Positions 9,867 to 18,859 of a stretch of DNA of 64,000 bases are shown here, in pieces. The stretch lies in the NCBI RefSeq assembly GCF_000375645.1, contig NZ_AQWR01000002.1, positions 58,392 through 122,391 on the forward strand, read 5' to 3'. The translations under genes and the position numbers were made by a program. The stretch is from Porphyromonas bennonis DSM 23058 = JCM 16335 (lineage in GTDB: Bacteria; Bacteroidota; Bacteroidia; Bacteroidales; Porphyromonadaceae). Below the pieces are notes generated by a model. That model was not told where the DNA came from and ran no database searches. It saw only the letters and a program-made list of their open reading frames with translations. Position 1 is the stretch's first letter; every line of letters starts with the position of its first letter.

Positions 9867-12058
9867 GGACGAAGGTGGGTAATGAAGTGATCGGTGATCT
9901 GGCGGTAGAGGTGATTGCGGGTATTTCCACCGTAGATACCGTGATTCTTGTCCGGATAAACGAGCATCCGGAAGTCCTTGTCCGCCTCCACAAGGGCGGG
10001 GACGAGGTGCATCGTATTCTGGAAGTGGACGTTGTCATCCGCCGTACCGTGGCAGATCAGCAGTGCGCCCTCCATCCCCTTGATATAGGTTGCGACAGAG
10101 GTCTGCTCGTAGCCCTTAGGGTTCTCCTGCGGAGTACGCATGTACCGCTCGGTGTAAATGGTGTCGTAGAGGCGCCAGTCGTAGGGCGGAGCGACAGCAA
10201 CACCGGCACGGAAGGTCCCCTTGCCGCGTGCCATCGTCATCAGGACATTGTACCCGCCGAAGCTCCAGCCGAAGATACCGATCCGGTCACCATCGACGTA
10301 GGGCAGCTTCCCGAGCGCATGTGCCGCCTCGATCTGATCCTGACTCTCGAGATATCCCATCCGGAGGTAGGTGCACTTCTCGAAGTCACTGCCACGACCT
10401 CCCGTACCGCGTCCGTCTATGCAGGCGACGACGAAGCCCTGAGTGGTGAGGTACTCCTCCCAGCCGAAGGAGAAGTCATTGAGCGCCGACTGCGATCCGG
10501 GACCACTGTACTGCGTCATCACGACCGGGTAGCGCACCCCCTCTCTGTAGTCAGTCGGGCGCATCACCCAGCCATTGAGCCGCTGACCACTCTCAGTCTC
10601 CAGGGTGATAAACTCTCTCTTGCCGTAGGTGAGCGGGGCGATCCGCTTGGCGAGTGCAGCATTGTCCTCCAGCACCCGAAGCTCCTTCCCGTCCTTAGTA
10701 CGGTGAATGGTGTATCGCGGCACCTCAGTAGCGGAGGAGTGGCTTAGCAGGTAGTAGCTCATATCGTCGCTGAAAGTGACATCGCTCGTCCCCGACTCCG
10801 GAGAGAGGAGGCGGGTGCGCCCCTTTGCATCCCTCGCTACCACGACCCGATCCATCGGCGTGGGTGAGGCAAGCCGGTAGTAGATCTCTCCCGATGGCGA
10901 TACGCCATAGAGCTCCTCCACGTCAGCATCCTCATCCGTCAGCCGTCCGGCGAGGTTGCCCTCGGGGGTATACTTGTAGACTCTCGGACGACCGTCCCGC
11001 TCGCTGACGAGGTACGCTGCCGAGGGCGTGATCTGCATCTGCAGCACCTCCGCATGCTCATCTATATACTTGTCGTCCTTGTCCTGCAGCCAGAGTCTGG
11101 CGATGCGGCTACCGGGATTGACCCGATAGATACGGAGGTCGTTCTGATTGCGATTGAGGGTAAAGACATAGAGCTGCTCGCCCTCAAATCCGAGCCTCGG
11201 GATGTAGAGCTCCTCCTCGCCCAGCTCCTTCTCCATGATCGGCACATTGCGCCGATTGTCCACCTCGTAGAGCCAGAGGGAGACCTTGGAGTTTTGCTCG
11301 CCTGCCTTGGGGTACTTATACGAGTAGATGTAGGGGTAGCCGCCCTTGCCGTACATCGTCATGCCGATCATCTTCACATCGCTCTCATCGGTCTTGGCGT
11401 AGGAGAGGTACTTGCTATCCGGGCTCCAGCTCAGCAGGCGGGTCAGATAGAGCTCCTCCTCGTAGACCCAGTCGGTCACGCCATTCATCACGTGGTTGCG
11501 CTTCCCGTCCGTCGTCACCCTGACCTCCGTGTCGTAGTCAAACTTCTTCACGTACAGGTCATTGTCGATCACATAGGCGCACATCTTACCATCGGGGGAG
11601 AAGGTGGGGATCCGCACCTGCCCCTTAGTCTCATTGAGGGGAGAGATCATATTGCGCCGTACATCGTAGTGGTACGCCGTATAGGAGCGACTGCGCCGGT
11701 AGATCGGCGCCGTCTCCCGCAGAATGATCATATGGAAGCCATTGTCGCTGATGAGATAGTCGTCAAAGGTCTCGAAGGAGCACTCCCGTGCCTTGGCGGT
11801 ATCAAAGAGTATCGCCTCCTCCTTCCCGGTCGCATACGAGTAGCGCACCACCCGCTTATGGTCAGGACTAATCACCGTGAAGGAGTTGCCGTCGCCACGG
11901 AGCGAGCGGAAGCCGCTGCCTGCGCTGCGAGGGTAGTAGACCCCACGATTGATGTCCGGTAGCGTGAGGCGACCGGACTTTTCCTGAGCAACTGCGGGCA
12001 TACTGCCGACCATCATAGCGACAGCTGCCACACCGATAAGGATCTGTGATAGCTTCAT
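9863..12058 (-). CDS. dppIV: dipeptidyl peptidase IV, secreted (family S9B)
   Basis: The 731-residue protein is the usual DPP IV length. A signal peptide ends at about AVAQ-E. The beta-propeller occupies the first two thirds. The alpha/beta-hydrolase has nucleophile Ser599 in GWSFGGYN, the acid in HGTADDNVHF (Asp674) and His706 in KNHGIYGG. DWVYEEE carries the glutamate pair that binds the substrate amino terminus. It removes X-Pro or X-Ala dipeptides from peptides in the periplasm or at the surface. It is first in a run with lipA (4-bp overlap). A Bacteroidetes -7 box lies 45 bp upstream, and a palindrome array lies 136 bp upstream and points toward it. Confidence 0.96.
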   Translation of the reverse strand: MKLSQILIGVAAVAMMVGSMPAVAQEKSGRLTLPDINRGVYYPRSAGSGFRSLRGDGNSFTVISPDHKRVVRYSYATGKEEAILFDTAKARECSFETFDDYLISDNGFHMIILRETAPIYRRSRSYTAYHYDVRRNMISPLNETKGQVRIPTFSPDGKMCAYVIDNDLYVKKFDYDTEVRVTTDGKRNHVMNGVTDWVYEEELYLTRLLSWSPDSKYLSYAKTDESDVKMIGMTMYGKGGYPYIYSYKYPKAGEQNSKVSLWLYEVDNRRNVPIMEKELGEEELYIPRLGFEGEQLYVFTLNRNQNDLRIYRVNPGSRIARLWLQDKDDKYIDEHAEVLQMQITPSAAYLVSERDGRPRVYKYTPEGNLAGRLTDEDADVEELYGVSPSGEIYYRLASPTPMDRVVVARDAKGRTRLLSPESGTSDVTFSDDMSYYLLSHSSATEVPRYTIHRTKDGKELRVLEDNAALAKRIAPLTYGKREFITLETESGQRLNGWVMRPTDYREGVRYPVVMTQYSGPGSQSALNDFSFGWEEYLTTQGFVVACIDGRGTGGRGSDFEKCTYLRMGYLESQDQIEAAHALGKLPYVDGDRIGIFGWSFGGYNVLMTMARGKGTFRAGVAVAPPYDWRLYDTIYTERYMRTPQENPKGYEQTSVATYIKGMEGALLICHGTADDNVHFQNTMHLVPALVEADKDFRMLVYPDKNHGIYGGNTRNHLYRQITDHFITHLRP

Positions 12059-12102
12059 GAGTAAGGTACTTGAGGTAAGCTGTTCGTTCTTTTCATGTCT
12101 CG

Positions 12103-12110
12103 CAAATATA
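12103..12110 (-). promoter_or_regulatory. -7 box of the dppIV promoter
   Basis: On the minus strand this is TATATTTG, a perfect TAnnTTTG box, followed by CG. No clear TTTG is seen 19-21 bp upstream; TTACG is the nearest. It lies between the palindrome array and the dppIV start. Confidence 0.65.
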
Positions 12111-12194
12111 CCTTTTTCTCTCGTCCCCTATCGTAAGGGAGCTCTACGAGATCAGAAAAACGCACTCGGACTGTAGGCAGATGGTGTCTGCAAA

Positions 12195-12276
12195 CTAATA
12201 CCGGTATTAGTGATCACTGTAGTCGGTATTAGTCGACACTATTACCGGTAATAGATAAGTCTAATATCGGTAACAG
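12195..12276 (-). repeat. tandem palindrome array A (four 16-bp units, 22-bp period)
   Basis: Four units at 12195-12210, 12217-12232, 12239-12254 and 12261-12276 approximate CTAATACCGGTATTAG. They are separated by exactly 6 bp each (TGATCA, TCGACA, ATAAGT on +). The first unit is a perfect palindrome. The third keeps symmetry with paired changes (CTATTACCGGTAATAG). Read on the minus strand the array opens with ATTTCTGTTACCGATATTAG, matching the opening of the arrays at 20.3 and 50.7 kb. That fixes its orientation toward dppIV. It lies in the 442-bp divergent gap between dppIV and the S41 gene. No coding potential is seen. Confidence 0.92.
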
Positions 12277-12420
12277 AAATGGAGGAGTGGTAACTGCTGG
12301 CTTCCAGGCTGGTGTAGGCGTGTCTCTGGAGTCCTCAGCGGGACCATAGTTCCGATGGTTATTCCTTGTGCGGTTGTCCTACTTCCCAAGCCCGTAGGAA
12401 AAGAGCTCAAATACTGAGCA

Positions 12421-12452
12421 TTTGTGGAGGTGGGAGAAAAATTGGAACTTTG
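12421..12452 (+). promoter_or_regulatory. probable promoter of the S41 protease operon
   Basis: TTTG at 12421-12424, a 20-bp spacer, then GAACTTTG at 12445-12452 (one mismatch to TAnnTTTG). The implied transcript start is near 12459, just before a 20-bp palindrome. Confidence 0.6.
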
Positions 12453-12460
12453 TGTCAGCC

Positions 12461-12480
12461 TGCCACAGACGTCTGTGGCA
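12461..12480. repeat. perfect 20-bp palindrome in the S41 gene leader
   Basis: TGCCACAGACGTCTGTGGCA is exactly its own reverse complement. It begins about where transcription should start and ends 20 bp before ATG 12501. It could be a DNA operator for a dimeric repressor or a 5' mRNA hairpin. Confidence 0.85.
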
Positions 12481-12500
12481 TGAACTTCGTGCAACTAACT

Positions 12501-14189
12501 ATGAATAAGATACTCCCTCTCCTAACGGCGAGTCTCCTCGGGGGGCTCTGCCTCTCTGCCTCTGCTCAGAGCGACAAGACGACCACCACCGACCCTCATC
12601 TCTCTACCTCTCGAGCCATTGATATATACAGGAGTGTGCTGGGTAATGTCTCCACGCTCTACGTCGATACCTTTGATATGGAGAAGGTGACCGCCCAGGG
12701 ACTCAATATGACGCTCTCTCAGCTGGATCCCTACACCAATTTTTTCCCTGAGACAGATCGGGCGGACTTTGCCTTCATGACCACGGGTGAGTATGGCGGC
12801 ATCGGTGCCTATATCCTGCAGGTGGACTCAGTGGTCTACGTGCGGGAACCTATGCCGGGCTCTCCAGCCGCTAAGGCGGGACTGAGACCTGGAGATGCCT
12901 TCCTCGAGATCGACGGCAAGAGCGTCGTACCGGGGACGTCGTCCCTGATCAGCAATAAGCTGAAGGGACCGATCGACACCGATGTGCAGGTCTGTATCCT
13001 CCCTGTCGGGCAGACCGATCCGGTGGAGAAGACGCTGACGCGAGCTAATGTGGTGGTGGACCAGGTGGTCTACAGCGCCATCTATGGCGATCGCATCGGG
13101 TACATTAGGCTAAGCTCCTTTACCGACAAGAGTGCTGCTGACGTGCGGCGTGCTTACGAGCGGCTGAGCAGCTCGGGGAAGCTGAAGGGGCTGGTGCTGG
13201 ATCTCAGGGGAAATACCGGCGGTGTGCTGGATGGAGCGATAGATATCGTGGGGATGTTTGTCCCCAAGGGTACTAAGGTAATGGAGACCAAGGGTCGTCT
13301 GCCCCAGTCCGGGCAGGAGTACCGGACTTCGGCTGACCCGATCAGCCTTGACCTCCCCCTGACCGTGCTGATCAATGGCTCCTCCGCCTCCGCCAGCGAG
13401 ATCGTCGCCGGCTCTCTGCAGGATCTGGACAGAGCCGTACTAATAGGGAGTAAGAGCTTCGGGAAGGGTCTGGTGCAGTCTACCCGCCCCACCCCTTACA
13501 ACGGTATCCTCAAGGTAACGGTGGCACGATACTACATCCCGAGCGGACGATGCATCCAGCAGCTAGACTACAGCCACCGCAATCCCGATGGCTCGGTGGC
13601 AGCCGTACCGGATAGTCTCACGAAGACCTTCCACACCGCTGCCGGTCGTATCGTGCGTGACGGCGGCGGCATACGACCTGACATTAAGGTGGAGGACGAA
13701 GTACTCACGGAGCCCATTCTCTCACTCTCTCGTAAGGGGACGCTTTTCCGATACGCCACCCGGCTCGCCGCCGAGCGCCCTGCCCCTAAGAGTAGCCGAG
13801 AGATCAGCGTCAGTGCGGACGACTACGAGGCTCTGGTGGACACGCTGGAGGCGGACCACTTTACCTACGGAGAGATGAGTGCCAAGGCACTCGAGCAGCT
13901 GAGAGAGCTGGCTGACTTTGAGGGCTATGCCGAGGGGAGTAAGACTGAGTTTGATGCACTGAAGGCAAAGCTGACCCCTTCGCTTCGGAGGGACATAGCA
14001 CCGCACAAGGAGCTGGTGCTGGATCTGCTGCGAGGGGAGATGGCGATGTACTACTTTGGCTCACAGGGCTACTATGCGGTGATGATGGAGACTGATCCCT
14101 CGCTGAGGGAGGCGGTAAAGCTGCTGGAGGAGCCGCAGAGATACCGTGAGCTACTCACTCCTAAGGGCAAGAGCGATGGCAAGGAATAA
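12501..14189 (+). CDS. C-terminal processing protease, family S41, secreted
   Basis: Start ATG 12501 (562 residues) is chosen because a signal peptide begins there, ending LSASAQ-S. Longer in-frame starts would run across the promoter and palindrome. A PDZ domain (about residues 90-170; GGIGAYI, GDAFLEIDGK) precedes the S41 fold. LRGNTGGVL, NGSSASASEI (nucleophile serine) and KSFGKGLVQS (general-base lysine) give the Ser-Lys dyad. A C-terminal region of about 180 residues follows. Such proteases trim C-termini of envelope proteins. First gene of a tightly overlapping run with SUI1, the AddA-like gene, rlmN and MATE. Confidence 0.93.
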   Translation: MNKILPLLTASLLGGLCLSASAQSDKTTTTDPHLSTSRAIDIYRSVLGNVSTLYVDTFDMEKVTAQGLNMTLSQLDPYTNFFPETDRADFAFMTTGEYGGIGAYILQVDSVVYVREPMPGSPAAKAGLRPGDAFLEIDGKSVVPGTSSLISNKLKGPIDTDVQVCILPVGQTDPVEKTLTRANVVVDQVVYSAIYGDRIGYIRLSSFTDKSAADVRRAYERLSSSGKLKGLVLDLRGNTGGVLDGAIDIVGMFVPKGTKVMETKGRLPQSGQEYRTSADPISLDLPLTVLINGSSASASEIVAGSLQDLDRAVLIGSKSFGKGLVQSTRPTPYNGILKVTVARYYIPSGRCIQQLDYSHRNPDGSVAAVPDSLTKTFHTAAGRIVRDGGGIRPDIKVEDEVLTEPILSLSRKGTLFRYATRLAAERPAPKSSREISVSADDYEALVDTLEADHFTYGEMSAKALEQLRELADFEGYAEGSKTEFDALKAKLTPSLRRDIAPHKELVLDLLRGEMAMYYFGSQGYYAVMMETDPSLREAVKLLEEPQRYRELLTPKGKSDGKE

Positions 14190-14517
14190 GGGCGGACTGG
14201 TCTACTCGACCGGTAAGGAGACGATGGCTTCGCTCCTCGAGGGACTTTCCCTGGAGGATCAGGAGGAGACGCTCCCAAAGGAAGATCAGGAGCTCAGGGT
14301 GCGGATCGAGCGGAAAGGACGCAAGGGGAAGACAGTAACGCTGATCACTGGCTTCGTCGGACAGACTGCCGATCTGGAGGAGCTGGGCAAAGAGCTAAAA
14401 GCAAAGTGTGGCATCGGGGGGAGTGTCAAGGAGGGAGAAGTTATCCTCCAAGGGGAGCTGGTCGAGAGGGTGGTCGCGCTCCTGAGAGAGATGGGATATA
14501 CGAGGACGCGAGGATAG
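14176..14517 (+). CDS. SUI1/eIF1-like translation initiation factor (YciH type)
   Basis: ATG 14176 gives 113 residues, MARNKGGLVYSTGKE onward, and overlaps the S41 stop by 14 bp. The C-terminal half has the eIF1 fold signature: VRIERKGRKGKTVTLITGF, then LGKELKAKCGIGGSVKEG and ELVERVVALLREMGY. Bacterial SUI1 proteins are small ribosome-associated factors of unsettled role. The following AddA-like gene begins 2 bp after its stop. Confidence 0.9.
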   Translation: MARNKGGLVYSTGKETMASLLEGLSLEDQEETLPKEDQELRVRIERKGRKGKTVTLITGFVGQTADLEELGKELKAKCGIGGSVKEGEVILQGELVERVVALLREMGYTRTRG

Positions 14518-14519
14518 TA

Positions 14520-17500
14520 ATGAACAGGAAGACACTCACGGTATACTCTGCCTCAGCTGGAAGTGGCAAGACATATAACTTGGTTAAGGAATTCCTGCTG
14601 CTCCTTTTTCTTAATCATTATGCTCCACACTCAGATCTCTCAGAGGACAGTAAAGCAACCGAGTCGAAGGAGAAACCGTACAACTTCGGTTTCCAGGGTA
14701 TCCTGGGCGTCACCTTTACGAAGAAAGCGACCCTGGAGCTCAAGCAGAGGATCCTCTGCGAGCTGATTCGCCTGAGCGAGGTAGAGCCTGGGGATGAGAT
14801 CACGGGGATCTCCAAGGATGTCATCAAGGAGCTGAGCGGTCTGGTCGGCAAGACAGTGAAGGAGCTGAGTATCGACCTACCAGACCTCAGCAAGGACGCT
14901 GTAAAGCAGATCCTTGAGGACTACAGCCACTTCAATGTCCGGACCATTGACTCATTCTTCCAGGAGGTGCTCCGATCACTGCGTCACGAGATCACAGGTC
15001 AGAGCGTCTCCGGCTCCTACCAGATCGAGCTGAATGTGGAGGAGGCTGTCAACCTCGCCATCGATAACCTAAAGCTCGAGATGGACGCCGACACCTACGG
15101 CGAGATATCCAAGGTGGTACTGACCTTACAGAACAGCTCGATCGGCAAGGAGAAGCAGGTGGACCCCTTCAAGGAAATCGCTGACATCGCTAAGCACCTC
15201 ATCAATGGCGATGAGTGGGAGCAGATGAGAGACCTGCTCAAAGTCAACAGCGTGCCAGAAATTCAGAGACAGATAGATCAAGTCATCCATGATACGGAGA
15301 AGGAGTTTGAGAAGATCGTAGCGATCGGTCAGCAGCTACGGGGGTATGATCTGTCGAGATGGAAGACGAAGATCAACATGCTGCTGAGCAACGAAGACAT
15401 TATATCCGGCTTTGTAGATGGTAAGCTAACAAGCGAAGTGGTGAGCTCATGGGAACTGACCAAGAAGCAATCTAACTTAGCAGACTCTGTCTATCCTCTG
15501 AGGTCTCAGGTGAGTAAATTGCTCGATGAGGATAAGATGAGGACATACATCTCAGCCTGTCTTCTCTCAGACTACCTTCCCTATCTATCTGTGCTTACTG
15601 AGATGGTACGCGCCGTAGAGGAGTATGAGCATCAGAATCACCTGCTCCTTATTCCCAGGGTTAATCAACTCCTTGATCAGATCATAGACGGAGACGACAC
15701 TCCCTTTGTCTACGACCGAGTGGGTGTGCGACTGCACCACTTTGTAATCGATGAGTTTCAGGACACCTCCAGGCTGCAGTGGTCCAACTTCCGACCGCTC
15801 ATCGACGAGGCTCGCAGCAGTGGACATGAGAACTTCGTCGTCGGTGATGCCAAGCAGAGTATCTATGCCTTCCGCGGAACAGATAGCAGCAATTTCATCA
15901 ACCTGGTGGATAAGAGCAAAACCGGATCTGATAACACCTCAGAGGTTATCAATCTGCCTAATAACTGGCGAAGCGACGAGAGGATCATCTCCTTTAATAA
16001 CGAGTTCTTTGCAGACATCTATAATTATAATGGCTACTACACAGAGAAGTACGCCACCGACCTGACTAAGCTTCATGAGACGGTATACGAGAGGGAAAAT
16101 GTAGAGCAACAAGTCCCCGATCAGAAGAAAGGCACAGGCTCCGGGTACGTCGAGATCTCCGTCCTACCGGATAATAAAAAGGACGAGAGCATACCCGATA
16201 TAGAGACCTACCTTCACAGCTGTCTCAAGGATCTCTTCGCTCGCGGGTATCAGCCGGGGGACATTGCGATCTTATCTCGGGGTAATAAAGAGTGTGCCGA
16301 GGTCGCCACATGGCTTACCGAGTGGGCTGCTGAGGAAGATGAAGAAGCAGGTAAGTATGACTTTGTGAGCAAGAGCGCCCTCAGCCTGACCAGCTCTGTC
16401 GTGATCCGTCTCCTTAGGACTCTGATCCGGGCTCTCTCATCCCCCTCTCCTCAGAGCGAGAAGCTGCTGAGACTGATGATTCAGTCCTTTGTACGCAGCA
16501 GAGATCTTGAGAGCGGCGAGCAGCAAGTGGAGTCGCTCTACAATAGCCTTATGGACCTCTCCACCACCGGTCTGTCTGTCTATGAGTTTCTCCTCAGAGC
16601 CATTGATCTCCTCGGTGAGCTGCCGGTCGAGGAAAGACTCTATGTCAATTCCTTTATCGATCTGGCTTATTCATACAGCAGGCGGAGTCCGGACCTGTCG
16701 ATTCGGCAATTTGACGACTGGCTCGACCAAAGGATAGATAATGCTAAGGTCGATATGGGGAGCGGCGAGCTAAACCGCATCAATGTTCTGACGATACACG
16801 ACGCAAAAGGGTTGGAGTTTCCCGTCGTCATACTCCCATTCGCTGACTGGAACATCTACTCGACGAATAGAAGAAAGAGGGATCTCCGTCTGATCCTGAT
16901 CGCAGAGGATGATCCTAATCTATCCTCAGATCTTAAGCCGGGCATCTATCTGATCGACATGAACGATAGGAAGCGGGGACTAGCGAGCAGTCTGGCACCC
17001 ATCTATGAGGCAGCGAGAGAATCGAGCTACATGGAGGAGACCAATATCCTGTATGTCGCTTTTACCAGGGCTGTCATCGAGCTCCATGTCTTCACAAGGC
17101 CAACATCCGAAAGTGGCAAGGTGCTCAAGATAAATAATATCATCCTCGATCGTATGAACAAATTAGGCGACCTTAGAGGTGATCTTATCATAGAGGAGAG
17201 TCAAGGCATCCCGGTGTGGCGGAGCAACGTAGCAGAGAAGCCACAACGGAAACAGGAGGATGGAGCAACCACGCCGAGCCATAATCAGACGACCCTCGAC
17301 AGTCTCGTAAGCATTGTGGACCTGGAGGATCTAAAGGTTAGAGATGAGTATGCGGATGAGAAGACTGACTTCGGCATCCTCATCCACAGGCTGATGGCGT
17401 CGGTCTACAGCAAGGAGGACGTCGAGCCCCTGCTCGACAAGCTCCACCAGAGCGGCAGGATAAGCTCCGAGGACTACGAGACCTTGCTGCAAAACTTCTC

Positions 17501-17822
17501 CTCTGCGATGGAGGATCTCACCTATGCCTCTTGGTTTCCGCCCAGAGGTGAAGCGGTTGTGAGGACAGAGGCGACCCTATTTGACTCAAAGATCAATCAG
17601 GAGCAGCGACCGGACCGCATAGTGATCCGGAGCGATAGCGAGGGGAAGCGCCATGGCGTGATCATCGACTACAAGCTCGGTGAAGAGCCAAGCTCGATAC
17701 CCGACGCTTATAGCCGACAGGTCCGGAGGTATGTCGAACAGCTCCACAAGAGTGGCGTGGAGAGTGTGACCGGATATTTGTGGTACCTTCGCAGTCCTAA
17801 TGGTATAATCAAGGTGTGCTGA
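14520..17822 (+). CDS. UvrD-family helicase-nuclease, AddA/RecB-like
   Basis: The 1100-residue protein starts at ATG 14520. It has Walker A SASAGSGKT (residues 10-18), motif Ia FTKKATLELK, DEAD-like IDEFQDTS, VGDAKQSIYAFRG, NNWRSDERI, HDAKGLEFPVVILP and NILYVAFTRA: the full superfamily-1A set. Near the C-terminus FGILIHRL and VIIDYKLG match the RecB-type PD-(D/E)XK nuclease motifs. It should act with an AddB partner in double-strand break processing, but no addB lies in the window. It lies 2 bp after SUI1 and overlaps rlmN by 1 bp. Several stretches look more AT-rich than neighbouring genes. Confidence 0.88.
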   Translation: MNRKTLTVYSASAGSGKTYNLVKEFLLLLFLNHYAPHSDLSEDSKATESKEKPYNFGFQGILGVTFTKKATLELKQRILCELIRLSEVEPGDEITGISKDVIKELSGLVGKTVKELSIDLPDLSKDAVKQILEDYSHFNVRTIDSFFQEVLRSLRHEITGQSVSGSYQIELNVEEAVNLAIDNLKLEMDADTYGEISKVVLTLQNSSIGKEKQVDPFKEIADIAKHLINGDEWEQMRDLLKVNSVPEIQRQIDQVIHDTEKEFEKIVAIGQQLRGYDLSRWKTKINMLLSNEDIISGFVDGKLTSEVVSSWELTKKQSNLADSVYPLRSQVSKLLDEDKMRTYISACLLSDYLPYLSVLTEMVRAVEEYEHQNHLLLIPRVNQLLDQIIDGDDTPFVYDRVGVRLHHFVIDEFQDTSRLQWSNFRPLIDEARSSGHENFVVGDAKQSIYAFRGTDSSNFINLVDKSKTGSDNTSEVINLPNNWRSDERIISFNNEFFADIYNYNGYYTEKYATDLTKLHETVYERENVEQQVPDQKKGTGSGYVEISVLPDNKKDESIPDIETYLHSCLKDLFARGYQPGDIAILSRGNKECAEVATWLTEWAAEEDEEAGKYDFVSKSALSLTSSVVIRLLRTLIRALSSPSPQSEKLLRLMIQSFVRSRDLESGEQQVESLYNSLMDLSTTGLSVYEFLLRAIDLLGELPVEERLYVNSFIDLAYSYSRRSPDLSIRQFDDWLDQRIDNAKVDMGSGELNRINVLTIHDAKGLEFPVVILPFADWNIYSTNRRKRDLRLILIAEDDPNLSSDLKPGIYLIDMNDRKRGLASSLAPIYEAARESSYMEETNILYVAFTRAVIELHVFTRPTSESGKVLKINNIILDRMNKLGDLRGDLIIEESQGIPVWRSNVAEKPQRKQEDGATTPSHNQTTLDSLVSIVDLEDLKVRDEYADEKTDFGILIHRLMASVYSKEDVEPLLDKLHQSGRISSEDYETLLQNFSSAMEDLTYASWFPPRGEAVVRTEATLFDSKINQEQRPDRIVIRSDSEGKRHGVIIDYKLGEEPSSIPDAYSRQVRRYVEQLHKSGVESVTGYLWYLRSPNGIIKVC

Positions 17823-18853
17823 TGAGTACGACAACATTACTGGGTCTGACATTAGACGAACTGACCTCCCTCGTGCAGGAACTCGGGGAGCCGAAGTACA
17901 GGGCGAAGCAGCTCGCTGAGTGGCTCTACGTCAAGCGTGCCACCACCCTCGATGAGATGACCAATCTCCCTAAGGCACTTCGCTCCAAGCTAGAGGCCGG
18001 CTATACCATCGGTCGCAGCCCGATCGCACTCACGCAGGTGTCCCGGGATGGGACAGAGAAGTATCTCTTCCGCAAGCTGGATCGCCCGGAGCAGACCTTT
18101 GAGACCGTCTATATCCCTGAGGATGATGGTCGGGCGACGCTCTGCATCTCCTCACAGGTGGGCTGCCGAATGGGGTGCCGCTTCTGCGCCACAGGGCAGA
18201 TGGGATTCCACGGACATCTCACCGCAGCAGATGTGATCAATCAAGTACTAAGTGTGCCCCACTCTGACGCCCTCACCAACGTCGTCTTTATGGGAATGGG
18301 CGAACCGCTGGATAACTATAAGGTTGTCGCCTCCGCCCTAGAGATTATGACCTCCGACTATGGACTTGCTTGGAGTCCGAAGAGGATCACCGTTAGTACG
18401 ATCGGTCCTCGGGTCGGACTGACTCGCTTCCTCGATGAGCAGCGGGCCAATCTGGCGGTTAGTCTCCACAGTCCCTTCCCCGAGGAGCGGGCTGAGATAA
18501 TGCCTGTGGAGGGGCTCTTTCCCATTGAGGAGGTAATCGAGACCTTGGGTAAGAACGACTTCTCCGGTCAGCGGAGACTATCCTTTGAGTACATCGTCTT
18601 CGGCGGGCTCAATGACGACCTCCGCCATGCTAGGGCACTGGTGGAGCTGATCCGTCCTCTCCGATCCCGGGTCAATCTGATCCCCTACCACCCGATCGAC
18701 GGACTACCCTATCACGCCTCGGACAGGGCGGTGATCGAGCGCTTCGCAGAGTACCTCAATGCCCACGGCGTCATCGCCACGATACGTCGGTCCCGCGGCC
18801 AGGATATAGATGCCGCGTGTGGCATGCTCTCCACACTTAAGCCACTCTCTTAG
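17822..18853 (+). CDS. rlmN: dual-specificity 23S rRNA/tRNA adenine-C2 methyltransferase
   Basis: ATG 17822 shares one base with the upstream stop (TGATG); an in-frame GTG at 17816 is less likely. The 343-residue protein has the radical SAM motif CRMGCRFC within SSQVGCRMGCRFCATGQMGF, GMGEPLDNY, and the C-terminal resolving cysteine in DAACGML. RlmN methylates A2503 of 23S rRNA and A37 of some tRNAs. A MATE gene follows after 6 bp. Confidence 0.97.
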   Translation: MSTTTLLGLTLDELTSLVQELGEPKYRAKQLAEWLYVKRATTLDEMTNLPKALRSKLEAGYTIGRSPIALTQVSRDGTEKYLFRKLDRPEQTFETVYIPEDDGRATLCISSQVGCRMGCRFCATGQMGFHGHLTAADVINQVLSVPHSDALTNVVFMGMGEPLDNYKVVASALEIMTSDYGLAWSPKRITVSTIGPRVGLTRFLDEQRANLAVSLHSPFPEERAEIMPVEGLFPIEEVIETLGKNDFSGQRRLSFEYIVFGGLNDDLRHARALVELIRPLRSRVNLIPYHPIDGLPYHASDRAVIERFAEYLNAHGVIATIRRSRGQDIDAACGMLSTLKPLS

Positions 18854-18859
18854 TCACTG

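Noticed and set aside
12195..12276. CRISPR array
   Set aside because: Repeats are 16 bp palindromes with 6-bp spacers, far below CRISPR sizes. There are only three or four units and no cas gene in the window.
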